This document shows positions 1-7,981 of a stretch of DNA of 64,000 nt, in pieces; the first letter of the stretch is position 1, and every line of letters starts with the position of its first letter. Source of the stretch: Bacillota bacterium (lineage in GTDB: Bacteria; Bacillota; Clostridia; Christensenellales; Aristaeellaceae). The stretch spans positions 124,001-188,000 of the forward strand of contig JAEZQK010000060.1 in the NCBI GenBank assembly GCA_023413135.1. The letters are read 5' to 3'. The translations under genes and the position numbers were made by a program. The notes below the pieces were generated by a model, which was not told where the DNA came from, did not search any database, and saw only the letters and a program-made list of their open reading frames with translations.

Positions 1-1698
1 CAGCATTACATTGTCCGCTGCCGTAATTTGAAGCCCCGGCGGATTGCCGTGCACGTTACTCACGATGGTACTGGAAATAGAAGGGGCCTCACCGTCCTGC
101 TTGTAGGCCGGAGCCTGCTTGGTACTGGAGATGGCACCGTCGGAGCTTCTGCGCAGATAATAGGTGGTCTGGCCGTACACGCCGTCTTCCCCGGCAAGAG
201 CTGGCTGCCATGCAGATTCACTCAAGCTCTGTTCCCGGCCGATAAAATACCCTTCAGGCGGCACGATCTGCACCTGGCTTTTGTACCAGCCGTCCTTTCC
301 GTCAGGCGTGCCGGGCGCAAGTAAAGCGTCGGGGGCACTGTCAAGCTCCCTGATGGTGAACAGCATACCCTCCTGAAATAGCCAAACATAGTTGGCATTT
401 ACGCTTTGGACGGGATCCAACTGCAAGGTGCCTTGCCCAATATCGTATGGCCCTGGTGCTTCCCCGGCAAGGCGGTTGAGTTCCCCCACAAAGACAGGCG
501 TCTCACCCTCCGCCTGTCCCGACACCGTATAGACCGCCACGGGGGAAGGATCCAAAGTGCCCAGAAGCTTTTCCCCGGCCGTGGGGATTACCGTAAGCTC
601 TTTGGGAGCGATGGTAAAATCAAAGGTGGCGGGGCCTGTCAAGGTAAAGTTCATATTCGCATCGCCATCCGTCAAGGTTACGGCCAAGGTATATTCTCCC
701 GCGCTGCGGGGCTTCGCCGGCTCACCGCCGCTCAAATAGGCTGCCTGAAGAACGGGGTCTGCATCCGGGACCGGATCGGATGCGCTATAGGGAATGGTTT
801 GATCCTGCCCGTTGTATATAAAGCCGGGATCGGAGGCAGGGAAATCAATCATCACCGGCGCTTTTTGAATAGAGAAAGCGCGGGCGTTTTCCCCTTCGAT
901 CATATAATTGCCGTTTTCCCCGATCTCCGCCAAGCTGACGGTCATCAAATAGTCGCCCACGTTCCTGGGCTCCGCATGGGGACCGGTGACGATGATTTGC
1001 GGAGCAGGCTGTTCCCCGGCCACATGTCCGCTCCATTGCCAGGAAGGAAGCTGTATCTGTCCGTTATAGGTGAAATCCTGCATGTCCGAAAAGATCACCG
1101 ACAGAGGTTTGGGAGCAATCGAAAAATCAAAACCATTGCTATCCGGCAGCTCATAGCGGTTTGTATTGGTAATTTGGACCGTGGCCCGGTAGCTGCCGGC
1201 CTTTACAGGCCGTGCAGCCGTGCCGGAGTAAGCGATATAGGCCCCCGCCTGGCCTAAAGCAGCTTCGCCGGATACGCTCCACGCAATCTCCTGCACGCTG
1301 CCGTTGTACACAAACCCCGGATCGGACTCGGGGAAATGCACGGTGAGGCTGGCCTTCCTGATCTCAAATATGGCATCCGTGCTGCCGGTATAAGTGACAC
1401 TTCTTCCTCCCCCATCCAGCACCACGAAGCCGTTGCCGCTGATGCTGACTGACGCCCATCCCGGTTCCACATTGGATGAATAGCGTACCGTATACCCCGC
1501 AGGGTCCAGTATTTCTCCGCCTAAGCGCACCGTTATATCCGGCTTGACCTCCCCACTGGAATAGTAGAAAGGCCCGCCCTCTACCGTGATCACAGCGGTA
1601 CCGATATCCACCGGCATAGCCTCGGCCAGCGCGCATAATACGATCAAGGCCAACACGGAAATTAAGGCAAAAAGCAAAAACGCCTTCCTTTTCTTCAC
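1..1698 (-). CDS. Secreted surface protein with MBG-type repeats (C-terminus outside window)
   Basis: The frame is open from a GTG at 1698 to the window edge (at least 566 codons), so the protein is partial. AAAGGAG lies 9 nt before the GTG. The first ~27 residues (KKRKAFLLFALISVLALIV... then AEA) form a signal peptide. Repeats with the MBG pattern (YNG near the start, a central G.Y, a closing F.I) begin near residues 126, 212 and 290. A longer copy of the MBG_2 type (KELTVIPTAG...DPSP...VSGQ) begins near residue 366, followed by Ig-like sequence containing GYFIG and a T/S-rich stretch. Such domains are typical of large cell-surface proteins of Firmicutes, with presumed adhesive or structural roles. 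No anchor is visible because the end is missing. The frame contains no long ATG-initiated segment, so it is easy to overlook; the shorter frames on both strands in this interval are its shadows. Confidence 0.8.
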   Translation of the reverse strand, partial: MKKRKAFLLFALISVLALIVLCALAEAMPVDIGTAVITVEGGPFYYSSGEVKPDITVRLGGEILDPAGYTVRYSSNVEPGWASVSISGNGFVVLDGGGRSVTYTGSTDAIFEIRKASLTVHFPESDPGFVYNGSVQEIAWSVSGEAALGQAGAYIAYSGTAARPVKAGSYRATVQITNTNRYELPDSNGFDFSIAPKPLSVIFSDMQDFTYNGQIQLPSWQWSGHVAGEQPAPQIIVTGPHAEPRNVGDYLMTVSLAEIGENGNYMIEGENARAFSIQKAPVMIDFPASDPGFIYNGQDQTIPYSASDPVPDADPVLQAAYLSGGEPAKPRSAGEYTLAVTLTDGDANMNFTLTGPATFDFTIAPKELTVIPTAGEKLLGTLDPSPVAVYTVSGQAEGETPVFVGELNRLAGEAPGPYDIGQGTLQLDPVQSVNANYVWLFQEGMLFTIRELDSAPDALLAPGTPDGKDGWYKSQVQIVPPEGYFIGREQSLSESAWQPALAGEDGVYGQTTYYLRRSSDGAISSTKQAPAYKQDGEAPSISSTIVSNVHGNPPGLQITAADNVML

Positions 1699-1806
1699 AA
1701 GGGATCACTCCTTTATCGGCAGGCAATACCGGCTGCGTATTTCCCCTTCCACACATATGAGGTCAATGGCTTCAAAGCATAACGGGCGGAAGATGATACG
1801 GTGGGC

Positions 1807-1829
1807 ATTATATAAAGTATACTATACTT
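1807..1829 (-). promoter_or_regulatory. Putative -10 (TATAAT) with adjacent perfect palindrome upstream of the MBG-repeat gene
   Basis: Read on the minus strand, TATAAT lies at 1812-1807. Immediately upstream is a perfect inverted repeat with 7-nt arms around one central base (AAGTATA-G-TATACTT, 1815-1829), in the spacer between -10 and a poor -35. That is a usual position for a repressor operator. The -35 is weak and no cognate regulator is obvious. Confidence 0.3.
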
Positions 1830-1966
1830 TTCCGCCGTCTGTCCAATCCTGGCCCACCGCTTAAGAACCTTTTACATGCGTGAACTGCTTTCAAACCTGC
1901 CCATCCTCCAGCGGCAATATGCAAAGCGGAAGGAGACCATGTCCCTTCCCAGCCCAAAGATGAATG

Positions 1967-2119
1967 TCATCCCCTATATAGCGCCTTTGCCTCCGCAATC
2001 CGGTCCGTCAACCATTTCTCCAGAAGTCGAATTTGATCAGAGAGCCAATACGTGGTAGGATAGAACTGTATGTGACAGCGGTTATCCGCCTGCTCATTCA
2101 CAGCAAGTACCTTATTCAT
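1967..2119 (-). CDS. Possible 50-residue ORF of unknown function
   Basis: On the minus strand an ATG at 2119 opens a 50-codon frame (MNKVLAVNEQADNRCHIQFY... ending ...AEAKALYRG). Its amphipathic C-terminal half (LSDQIRLLEKWLTDRIAEAK) looks protein-like. Its stop overlaps an ATG of a 32-codon frame as ATGA. There is no good Shine-Dalgarno and I do not recognise a family. It may be a small gene or a remnant of a larger one. The opposite-strand frame at 1876-2058 looks less protein-like. Confidence 0.25.
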   Translation of the reverse strand: MNKVLAVNEQADNRCHIQFYPTTYWLSDQIRLLEKWLTDRIAEAKALYRG

Positions 2120-2137
2120 GAATTCAGGTGATAACAC

Positions 2138-2641
2138 ATGCAAGATCGTCTTTTATATGTGATGGCGCAACTGGACAAGGAAACCTGCAAAAAAATACGC
2201 GGGATCGACCGCCTTTTGCATCAGCTGGGCATCGACGCGAAAAAGCCCCCTAAGGTGCCTTATCATATCACCCTTGGCGCTTTCGAGCTACATCAGGAAC
2301 ATGATATTCAAAAACTGGTGGAGGAGGTCTGCTGCAAGATCTCCAGCTTTCCCCTCACCTACAACCATATCGGCCTGTTTGGCCTGAATGTTCTGTTCTT
2401 CGGTCCTGATGTGAACCTGGAACTGCTTTCGCTTCAGCAGCCCTTTGAAGATGTAAGAATCAAGAATCACGAATGGACGGCCCACACCACGCTGATGATG
2501 GACGAGCCGGAGGTCATTTTGAAGGCCCTGCCCATTGTGGCAGAACAGTTTACAGGCTTTCACGCCACAATAGAGATGGTCAGCTTGTACGAATTCTGGC
2601 CGTCCAGGTTTATCTGCCAGTGTCAGCTCATGAATCCATAA
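2138..2641 (+). CDS. 2'-5' RNA ligase / 2H phosphoesterase superfamily protein
   Basis: The protein has 167 residues and carries the two H-x-T/S signatures that define the 2H phosphoesterase fold: HITL near residue 43 (PYHITLGAF) and HTTL near residue 116 (WTAHTTLMM). The LigT/ThpR-like family opens or forms 2'-5' or 2',3'-cyclic phosphodiester bonds in RNA or nucleotides. The substrate cannot be predicted for this divergent cytoplasmic member. The length fits the family (about 160-190). It stands alone, with no operon partner, and converges on the next gene. The ATG is preceded by a weak ribosome binding site (CAGGTGATAACAC). Confidence 0.75.
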   Translation: MQDRLLYVMAQLDKETCKKIRGIDRLLHQLGIDAKKPPKVPYHITLGAFELHQEHDIQKLVEEVCCKISSFPLTYNHIGLFGLNVLFFGPDVNLELLSLQQPFEDVRIKNHEWTAHTTLMMDEPEVILKALPIVAEQFTGFHATIEMVSLYEFWPSRFICQCQLMNP

Positions 2642-2713
2642 CCGCAAACGGCATTGATGCGGTACTTATCGCAATCGCCTGTCTTAAGCTTACGGTAACA
2701 GGCCTATCGTAAC

Positions 2714-3271
2714 TCATTCAACATTTCCGGCCGTTTTTTCGCCGTGCCTGGCCTGAATGCCTGTAATCCAAAGGAATGCGCATCTGACGACCATCGCAAG
2801 CGCAAACAGCACCAGAATGTGATAAAAAACATTCCAGTTATAGAATTTTAGTGCTCCCACAAGAACATACAACGAGAATATTCCAAAACATAATAGGGCA
2901 AAGCCTATCCCAGTCCGTATAATATATCCGCCCCATGTGGATGAATACTGCTCGGCAAGCATCACAATGATGGGAGATATGGTCAAACTGGTAATAAAGA
3001 TATTTGATTGTGCGGGCACTAGCCTGATCGTATATTCCGCAAGCCCCAGCAGCTGACCCAGGAACATGCTGTTCAGGCTTTTTACGACTGCAGTTAAAGA
3101 CCCAATCAAAAGAAGCTCGGTTATCCTTCTCTTATCCAGAAGCTTGAGCCAAACGGCGTAGAAAACAATGAGGATGCCCAGCATAAGGAACCAGCCGAAA
3201 GAAAAAACCTCATCTGATAGCCAGCGCTCCATTGACAAACGTTCCAGTTCCCTGGACTTTTCATACAGCAT
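2714..3271 (-). CDS. CBO0543-like integral membrane protein
   Basis: A hydrophobic protein of 185 residues with about five membrane segments. The layout (charged N-terminus, DKRRITELLLIGSL, a central loop, terminal helices) resembles the CBO0543 family of clostridial membrane proteins, which has no known function. The frame extends upstream to 3409, but I start it at 3271 because AAGGGCGG precedes that ATG and the upstream translation looks non-coding. It converges on the 2H phosphoesterase gene and follows the nuclease-helicase gene after a palindrome. Confidence 0.6.
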   Translation of the reverse strand: MLYEKSRELERLSMERWLSDEVFSFGWFLMLGILIVFYAVWLKLLDKRRITELLLIGSLTAVVKSLNSMFLGQLLGLAEYTIRLVPAQSNIFITSLTISPIIVMLAEQYSSTWGGYIIRTGIGFALLCFGIFSLYVLVGALKFYNWNVFYHILVLFALAMVVRCAFLWITGIQARHGEKTAGNVE

Positions 3272-3405
3272 GGTGCAGCCGCCCTTCCGGTCAGATTTGA
3301 AACCTTTCTTTGGAAGTATTCTAATCAAATTTCGAAAAAATACAGGCGAATTGGCGTTCGTATCAAAAAGACCAATCAATAAAGGCAAGATAAACAACCG
3401 GGATT

Positions 3406-3428
3406 CCAAAGGGATTTAATCCCTTTGG
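3406..3428. terminator. Palindrome with 11-bp arms downstream of the helicase gene
   Basis: CCAAAGGGATT-t-AATCCCTTTGG is a perfect 23-nt inverted repeat beginning 9 nt after the helicase stop (3437). It could form a strong transcript hairpin, but no T-run follows, so a terminator role is tentative. A second, looser hairpin (GGGGTTCT...AGAACCCC, about 3431-3473) overlaps the last helicase codons. Confidence 0.4.
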
Positions 3429-3436
3429 CGGGGTTC

Positions 3437-5749
3437 TCAGGGGCAGCGCCTCTGAGTCTTCGCCCAGAACCCCTCCAGCGTATCCTCCTCGAATTCCCAA
3501 TGGGGCGGACAAAGGGAAAGGTAATCATGCTGGTAATACCGTTGATCAATCAGCAGCACCACGCCCCGATCGGTTTCGGAGCGGATGACCCGGCCGGCGG
3601 CCTGGAGCACCTTGTGCATGCCCGGGTAGCGGTAGGCATAGGCGAAGCCGTCACCCAGGGTCTTTTCATAGTGGCGGCGCAGCGCCTCCTGCTCCGGGCA
3701 GACCATGGGCAGGCCCACGCCCACCACCATTACGCCAAGCAGGCGCTCGCCGGGCAGGTCGATACCCTCGGCAAACACGCCCCCCAATACCGCCAGGCCA
3801 AGCAGTGGCCTTTCGTCTGCGGTAAACTGGGCAAGAAATGCTTCCCGGGCTGCTTCCTCCATGCCGTTTTCCTGAACGAGAAGCGGCAAAGCCGGGTCTG
3901 ATTTTAACAGCTCCGCACCCACCAGCTTCAAATAGGCGTAGCTGGGGAAAAAGGCGATGTACTTGCCGGGTTTTGCGGCAAAAGCACGCTTAACCGCCGC
4001 CGCCACCTGAAAAGCCGTCTCCCGCCGAAGCGCATACCGTGTATCCACCCGGTGGCGCAAAACCAGCAGATTCTGAGCAGGAAAGGGCGAGGGCAGCGCA
4101 AAGCAGGCATCCTCCTCCCCGCCGCCCAGCAGCTTCTGCATGGCGGAAAGGGGCGACAGCGTGGCCGAAAAGCAGACCACCCCGGACAGTTTTTTCGTAA
4201 CCTCCTGAAGGTGCTCCGCTACAGTCAGGCACAAAAGCCTGACCATCCGCTCCCTGCCCTGCTTTTTGCAGAGCAATGCGTATTTGTCAAGACCCCTGTC
4301 TACAGCAGCACAAAAGCCGATCGCCATCTGATAGATTTCCCCCAGGGCCTGCCCCGCCTCGCCAGGAGGCGGGTTCCCAAAGGACTCCATCACTTCCTCC
4401 AGCAGCGTTTGCATCGTGGAGACCAGCCCGTCCGGCAGGGAACCCAACTCCTTTTCCTCCGCATCCTCCTCAAAAGGGATGGACCGAAGCTGAGCAAGTA
4501 CTCTGGTAAGCGCCTTGTACAGCGGCCCCTTGCGCCCGGCGGATTTTCCCAGCATGGTACGAAAGGCCCGGAGGTATGGCCCGTCCGAAAGCCCCGAGAG
4601 CATATCCCGCGTACGGGAAGCAAGGTTATGGCTTTCATCCGCCAGCAATGTCAAATCTGTGCGCCATTCAAAAATGCGCTTAATTCTTGCGGCGGGGTCA
4701 AAGGCATAATTATAGTCGCAGATCACCACATCGGCAATCTCGGTGAGCGACAATGCAAACTCGAAGGGGCACAGCATATGCTTGTCCGCCATGTCGATGA
4801 CAGCCTGCCCGTTCCAGTCGGTTTGTTCCATGATTTCCGAAAGTGCATCCGGCAGCCGCAGAAAGTGGCCCTTGGCGCGCTCGCAAAAGTCCGGATGGCA
4901 GCGGGTATATTTCGGGCATTGCTTTTCTTTGGCGTTCAGGGTGAGGCTGCGAACATGCATACCCTTCCGGCGCATCAATTCCAGCGCCTGCAAGGCAGCC
5001 TGCCGCGCGGTAGTGCGGGCGGTGAGGTAGAAAATCTGCCCGGTGACCCCCTGGCCCAAAGCCTTTAAAGCCGGAAACAGCACCGCGGCGGATTTACCCG
5101 TGCCGGTGGGCATGCTGGCAAACAGCCGCCGCTTTTGCCTGATGGCGGTAAACACCTGCACCGCCATCTCCCGCTGGCCCGGGCGGTAGCTGTCAAAGGG
5201 AAAAGACAGCGCCAGAAGGCTTTCGTCACGCTTTGCCCGGTGGCGTCTTTGTATATCCTCCCACTTCGCAAAGGCGGTAAGCAGCGCCTGAAACTCCGCC
5301 GCCAATGCATCTGCGCTTAGTTCCTCTTCAAAAGCTGCCCGCGGCCTACCCGCATCGGTAACATATACTACGCGGATACGCACAGCGCTTTTTCCCTTTT
5401 CCAGGCAAACCAAATGTCCGTACACCACGGCCTGGGCACGGTGGGCAGGCCATGCGGTTTCCGGCGGCGTATGGGTTTCATACGACAGTTTCAATTCCTC
5501 GATGACGGGGATATCCGCTTCAAAATATGCGTCCATCCGGCCGGCGATCAAAAAATCAATCCCCTCCGCAGATATGGATAGACTCACCGGCACCTCCGCC
5601 TGCCAGCCCTCCCCAAGCTGGCTCTGGCGCGCCTTGTGCCCTTTCATCCCCGCCTGCATATCCTGCTTGCCTGAAACGGGCAGAATATCCTCCCCATGGA
5701 TGGAGAACTCCACCAGGTCCCGCACCGATACCCGCTTCAACCCTTCCAT
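3437..5749 (-). CDS. RecB/Cas4-like nuclease fused to XPD/DinG-family DNA helicase
   Basis: A 770-residue two-part enzyme. Residues 1-120 have PD-(D/E)XK nuclease features of the RecB/Cas4 type: H38, D73 in GRMD, E85-x-K87 and Q106-AVVY-G. From about 185 follows an SF2 helicase of the Rad3/XPD/DinG type: Walker A GTGKS (216-220), the DESH box (371-374), and four cysteines (278, 284, 289, 327) that should hold the 4Fe-4S cluster of XPD-type 5'-3' helicases. A C-terminal motor with GVFAEGIDLPG and a QAAGRVIRS motif VI is present. A role in DNA repair or processing of branched or single-stranded ends is expected; direct data on this fusion are unknown to me. It is monocistronic, with a palindrome (CAAACGTTTG at 5764-5773) just upstream of the start. 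Confidence 0.85.
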   Translation of the reverse strand: MEGLKRVSVRDLVEFSIHGEDILPVSGKQDMQAGMKGHKARQSQLGEGWQAEVPVSLSISAEGIDFLIAGRMDAYFEADIPVIEELKLSYETHTPPETAWPAHRAQAVVYGHLVCLEKGKSAVRIRVVYVTDAGRPRAAFEEELSADALAAEFQALLTAFAKWEDIQRRHRAKRDESLLALSFPFDSYRPGQREMAVQVFTAIRQKRRLFASMPTGTGKSAAVLFPALKALGQGVTGQIFYLTARTTARQAALQALELMRRKGMHVRSLTLNAKEKQCPKYTRCHPDFCERAKGHFLRLPDALSEIMEQTDWNGQAVIDMADKHMLCPFEFALSLTEIADVVICDYNYAFDPAARIKRIFEWRTDLTLLADESHNLASRTRDMLSGLSDGPYLRAFRTMLGKSAGRKGPLYKALTRVLAQLRSIPFEEDAEEKELGSLPDGLVSTMQTLLEEVMESFGNPPPGEAGQALGEIYQMAIGFCAAVDRGLDKYALLCKKQGRERMVRLLCLTVAEHLQEVTKKLSGVVCFSATLSPLSAMQKLLGGGEEDACFALPSPFPAQNLLVLRHRVDTRYALRRETAFQVAAAVKRAFAAKPGKYIAFFPSYAYLKLVGAELLKSDPALPLLVQENGMEEAAREAFLAQFTADERPLLGLAVLGGVFAEGIDLPGERLLGVMVVGVGLPMVCPEQEALRRHYEKTLGDGFAYAYRYPGMHKVLQAAGRVIRSETDRGVVLLIDQRYYQHDYLSLCPPHWEFEEDTLEGFWAKTQRRCP

Positions 5750-5883
5750 GTGTCCCCCATAAGCAAACGTTTGTTTCCATTATGACACATTCAGGCGCCG
5801 GGCGCAAGGGATATCGCACAATAACGGCAAGAAGCCTCTCCGCTCATTCCAAACCGAAAAACGAATTTCTCAAACGCATCCTG

Positions 5884-5911
5884 TTGACTTTTTCGATAAC
5901 AGGATTATACT
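5884..5911 (+). promoter_or_regulatory. Sigma-A promoter upstream of the trk operon
   Basis: TTGACT (5884-5889), a 16-nt spacer and TATACT (5906-5911) match the housekeeping consensus closely. Transcription from here would give a leader of roughly 270 nt before the first gene at 6187. Confidence 0.55.
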
Positions 5912-6100
5912 GTTTGTTTGTCGTCCATTAAAAGCATGACATGACGGTTGTATGGAGGGTATGTATGGGCAAAACGCATTTTGACCGTTGATGTGATTTA
6001 TGGCGTATGGGCCACCTGGTTTGTCAAGGTTATGCCGGCCAGCCAAACATAAAAAACCGTGGAAATAATCCTTATTTTCAAAAAACGATTTTTGGCGAAT

Positions 6101-6119
6101 CTTTATACTTTCTTTATAC
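6101..6119 (+). promoter_or_regulatory. KdpE-like binding site (direct repeat CTTTATAC)
   Basis: CTTTATAC occurs at 6101-6108 and again at 6112-6119, 11 bp apart, about one helical turn, as expected for a dimer of an OmpR-family regulator. The sequence TTTATACTTTCTTTATAC closely resembles, from memory, the E. coli KdpE site in the kdp promoter (TTTATACTTTTTTTACAC). A KdpE-like regulator is encoded 4 kb downstream, which supports the assignment. Confidence 0.6.
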
Positions 6120-6186
6120 GAAAACATTCAGTCTAAATCCCGCATTTATATTCGTGCCGTTATACTGGTTGCCGGAGGTGAAAACC

Positions 6187-6639
6187 ATGCCGGCCTGGGT
6201 AGTGATCCTGTTGTTTGCCGGGGCGCTTTTATGTGCTCACCTGGGCAAGGCCGGCCTAGAGCGCATGCTTCATCGCAAGGCAGAGGAAACTACCCCCGTC
6301 AAGGAACCGGGAACGCTGCTTTTCGGGTATGAGGAAGATATTTCCTTCGCAAGGGAGTGGCTCAAAAATTCTCATTTTTGCTATGATGAAGTAGATGCTC
6401 CTGCACTGCCCCGGGGAGGAAATTATCGTTTTTTGCTGGCACTGTCCAAAAGCGACGTGGACAACCTGCTATTGTGTACCACCGCCAGGCAGCGCTTTGG
6501 CGGAATCAAAACCGCCGCAAGGCTTTCCGACACGATTTATCTTCCAGTGTTTAAGGAAGCCGGCATTGATTACATTCTCCCCGGCAATGGGGATACTGAG
6601 ATTATGGAGTTGTTGAAGCATGTCCATCCGCGTACTTGA
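6187..6639 (+). CDS. Membrane-anchored TrkA-N-like protein of the potassium operon
   Basis: A 150-residue protein with one N-terminal membrane helix (WVVILLFAGALLCAHL, residues 3-18). A soluble domain follows whose middle (RFLLALSKSDVDNLLLC, then KTAARLSD and FKEAGIDYILPG) resembles the second half of a TrkA-N/RCK nucleotide-binding domain. The GxGxxG nucleotide loop of true TrkA proteins is absent. I chose the start at 6187 because GGAGGTG precedes it; the frame is open upstream to 6007 but unlikely to be translated. Its 3' end overlaps trkH by 20 nt, so the two are translationally coupled. It probably regulates or assembles the Trk channel at the membrane; that function is inferred from context only. 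Confidence 0.6.
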   Translation: MPAWVVILLFAGALLCAHLGKAGLERMLHRKAEETTPVKEPGTLLFGYEEDISFAREWLKNSHFCYDEVDAPALPRGGNYRFLLALSKSDVDNLLLCTTARQRFGGIKTAARLSDTIYLPVFKEAGIDYILPGNGDTEIMELLKHVHPRT

Positions 6640-7969
6640 TAGGCGGAAAATGAATGAAAGCCAGGTGCTGGCACTGGGCTTTCTGCTGGTGATCCTCTTG
6701 GGTGCGGCGCTTTTACGCCTGCCCATTGCCTCTCGCGACCGCATACCTATCCCTTGGATCGATGCCATCTTCACCGCCTCCTCCGCCACGTGTGTCACTG
6801 GATTGGTCGTCTACGACACGTACACCCAGTTTACCTTGTTCGGTCAAACGGTGATCCTTCTTTTGATCCAAGTAGGCGGCTTGGGCTTTATGACTGTGGC
6901 AACAATGTTCTCCATGTTCATGGGCCGCCGCATCGGCCTGATGGAGCGCGGACTAATGAAGGAATCCATCGGTACATTGCAGGTGGGCGGCATCGTGCGT
7001 ATACTCAAGCATGTGCTCATCGGTACCGCTATTTTGGAGAGCACCGGGGCCATTTTGCTTTCCATACGCTTCATTCCCCAATTGGGCTGGACCACGGGCA
7101 TTTATTACGGCATCTTCCATTCCGTATCGGCATTTTGCAATGCTGGCTTTGACCTCATGGGCCGCTTCGGCCCATATTCCTCCCTGGTCCCCTTCCAGAG
7201 CGACGTACTGGTAAACATAACGGTAATGGCTTTGATCGTCATCGGCGGTTTGGGCTTTGTAGTGTGGGAGGATCTATATCAAAGGCGGCTTCACTTTTCC
7301 CGCATGAGCCTGCACACCAAGGCGGTTCTGATTTTTACCACCGTGCTCATCCTGTCCGGTGCGGGAGCGTTCCTGCTCCTGGAATGGAATAATACGCTGT
7401 CTGGTCTACCCACCGGAACCCGGATCATGTCCAGCCTCTTCCACTCAATCACGCCCCGCACCGCGGGCTTCAACACGGTGAATACCGGCGAACTTACGGG
7501 CGGCGGCAAGCTACTGACCATGTTTTTGATGATGGTGGGCGGCAGCCCCGGCTCCACCGCAGGCGGTATGAAAACCACCACCATGCTGGTATTGCTCCTG
7601 TCGGCCTTCTCCTACATCAGGGGCCAGGGGGAAGTCAATTTTATGGGCAGGCGGCTGGATCCCGGCGTGCTGCGAAAGGCCTTCATCATCTCGACCATCT
7701 ATCTGATGGCCACCTTCCTGGCAACATTGGTGATGGTTTCCACGCAATCCATCCTGTTGGAGGATATGGCTTTTGAGGTGATATCGGCCATCAGTACCGT
7801 GGGGCTGACCACGGGAATCACGCCCTCGTTAAACTCCGCATCGCGGATCATCGTATCACTGCTTGTATTTCTGGGCCGGGTGGGAAGCCTGTCGGTTTTG
7901 ATGGCCATTACTCATCAGCAAAACGGCCTGAACACCAAAAAACCCGTTGATAAAGTGATTGTAGGATAA
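6620..7969 (+). CDS. trkH: TrkH/KtrB-type potassium uptake channel subunit
   Basis: A 449-residue integral membrane protein with the four-fold pseudo-repeat of the SKT (TrkH/KtrB) superfamily. The four filter-loop signatures are visible: SATCVTGL, SAFCNAGF, TPRTAGF and STVGLTTG. The glycine-rich gate segment GGSPGSTAGG lies before the third M2 helix. The protein conducts potassium (or sodium) inward under control of a cytosolic TrkA/KtrA ring, here encoded by the next gene. Its length fits KtrB (about 440-460). The start overlaps the preceding gene; ATG 6650, after GGCGG, is an alternative giving 439 residues. Confidence 0.93.
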   Translation: MSIRVLDRRKMNESQVLALGFLLVILLGAALLRLPIASRDRIPIPWIDAIFTASSATCVTGLVVYDTYTQFTLFGQTVILLLIQVGGLGFMTVATMFSMFMGRRIGLMERGLMKESIGTLQVGGIVRILKHVLIGTAILESTGAILLSIRFIPQLGWTTGIYYGIFHSVSAFCNAGFDLMGRFGPYSSLVPFQSDVLVNITVMALIVIGGLGFVVWEDLYQRRLHFSRMSLHTKAVLIFTTVLILSGAGAFLLLEWNNTLSGLPTGTRIMSSLFHSITPRTAGFNTVNTGELTGGGKLLTMFLMMVGGSPGSTAGGMKTTTMLVLLLSAFSYIRGQGEVNFMGRRLDPGVLRKAFIISTIYLMATFLATLVMVSTQSILLEDMAFEVISAISTVGLTTGITPSLNSASRIIVSLLVFLGRVGSLSVLMAITHQQNGLNTKKPVDKVIVG

Positions 7970-7981
7970 GGAGTAAGAAGC

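Larger units (their letters stand above)
5750..6186. other. 437-bp intergenic leader region upstream of the potassium genes
   Basis: No credible gene is present. The region holds a sigma-A promoter (5884-5911), about 190 nt of leader with modest inverted repeats (GTTTG...CAAAC around 6020-6050), the KdpE-like direct repeat (6101-6119) and AT-rich -10-like hexamers near 6147 and 6161. I looked for the ydaO (c-di-AMP) riboswitch often found upstream of potassium transporters and did not find its conserved blocks. Confidence 0.5.

Noticed and set aside
1876..2058. 60-codon frame upstream of the 2H phosphoesterase
   Set aside because: No ribosome binding site and proline-rich non-protein-like sequence; the opposite-strand 50-codon frame looks better, though still doubtful.
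4052..5068. 338-codon frame antisense to the nuclease-helicase
   Set aside because: The minus strand encodes a complete enzyme with all helicase motifs; the plus-strand frame is low-complexity shadow.
5764..5773. Possible LexA (SOS) box CAAACGTTTG upstream of the helicase gene
   Set aside because: Gram-positive LexA boxes need a 4-nt spacer between GAAC and GTTC; this palindrome has none and looks more like a LacI-type half-site core. No evidence for function.
5912..6186. Possible ydaO c-di-AMP riboswitch in the long leader of the potassium genes
   Set aside because: The conserved GGG and CC blocks of ydaO are absent; only modest inverted repeats are present.
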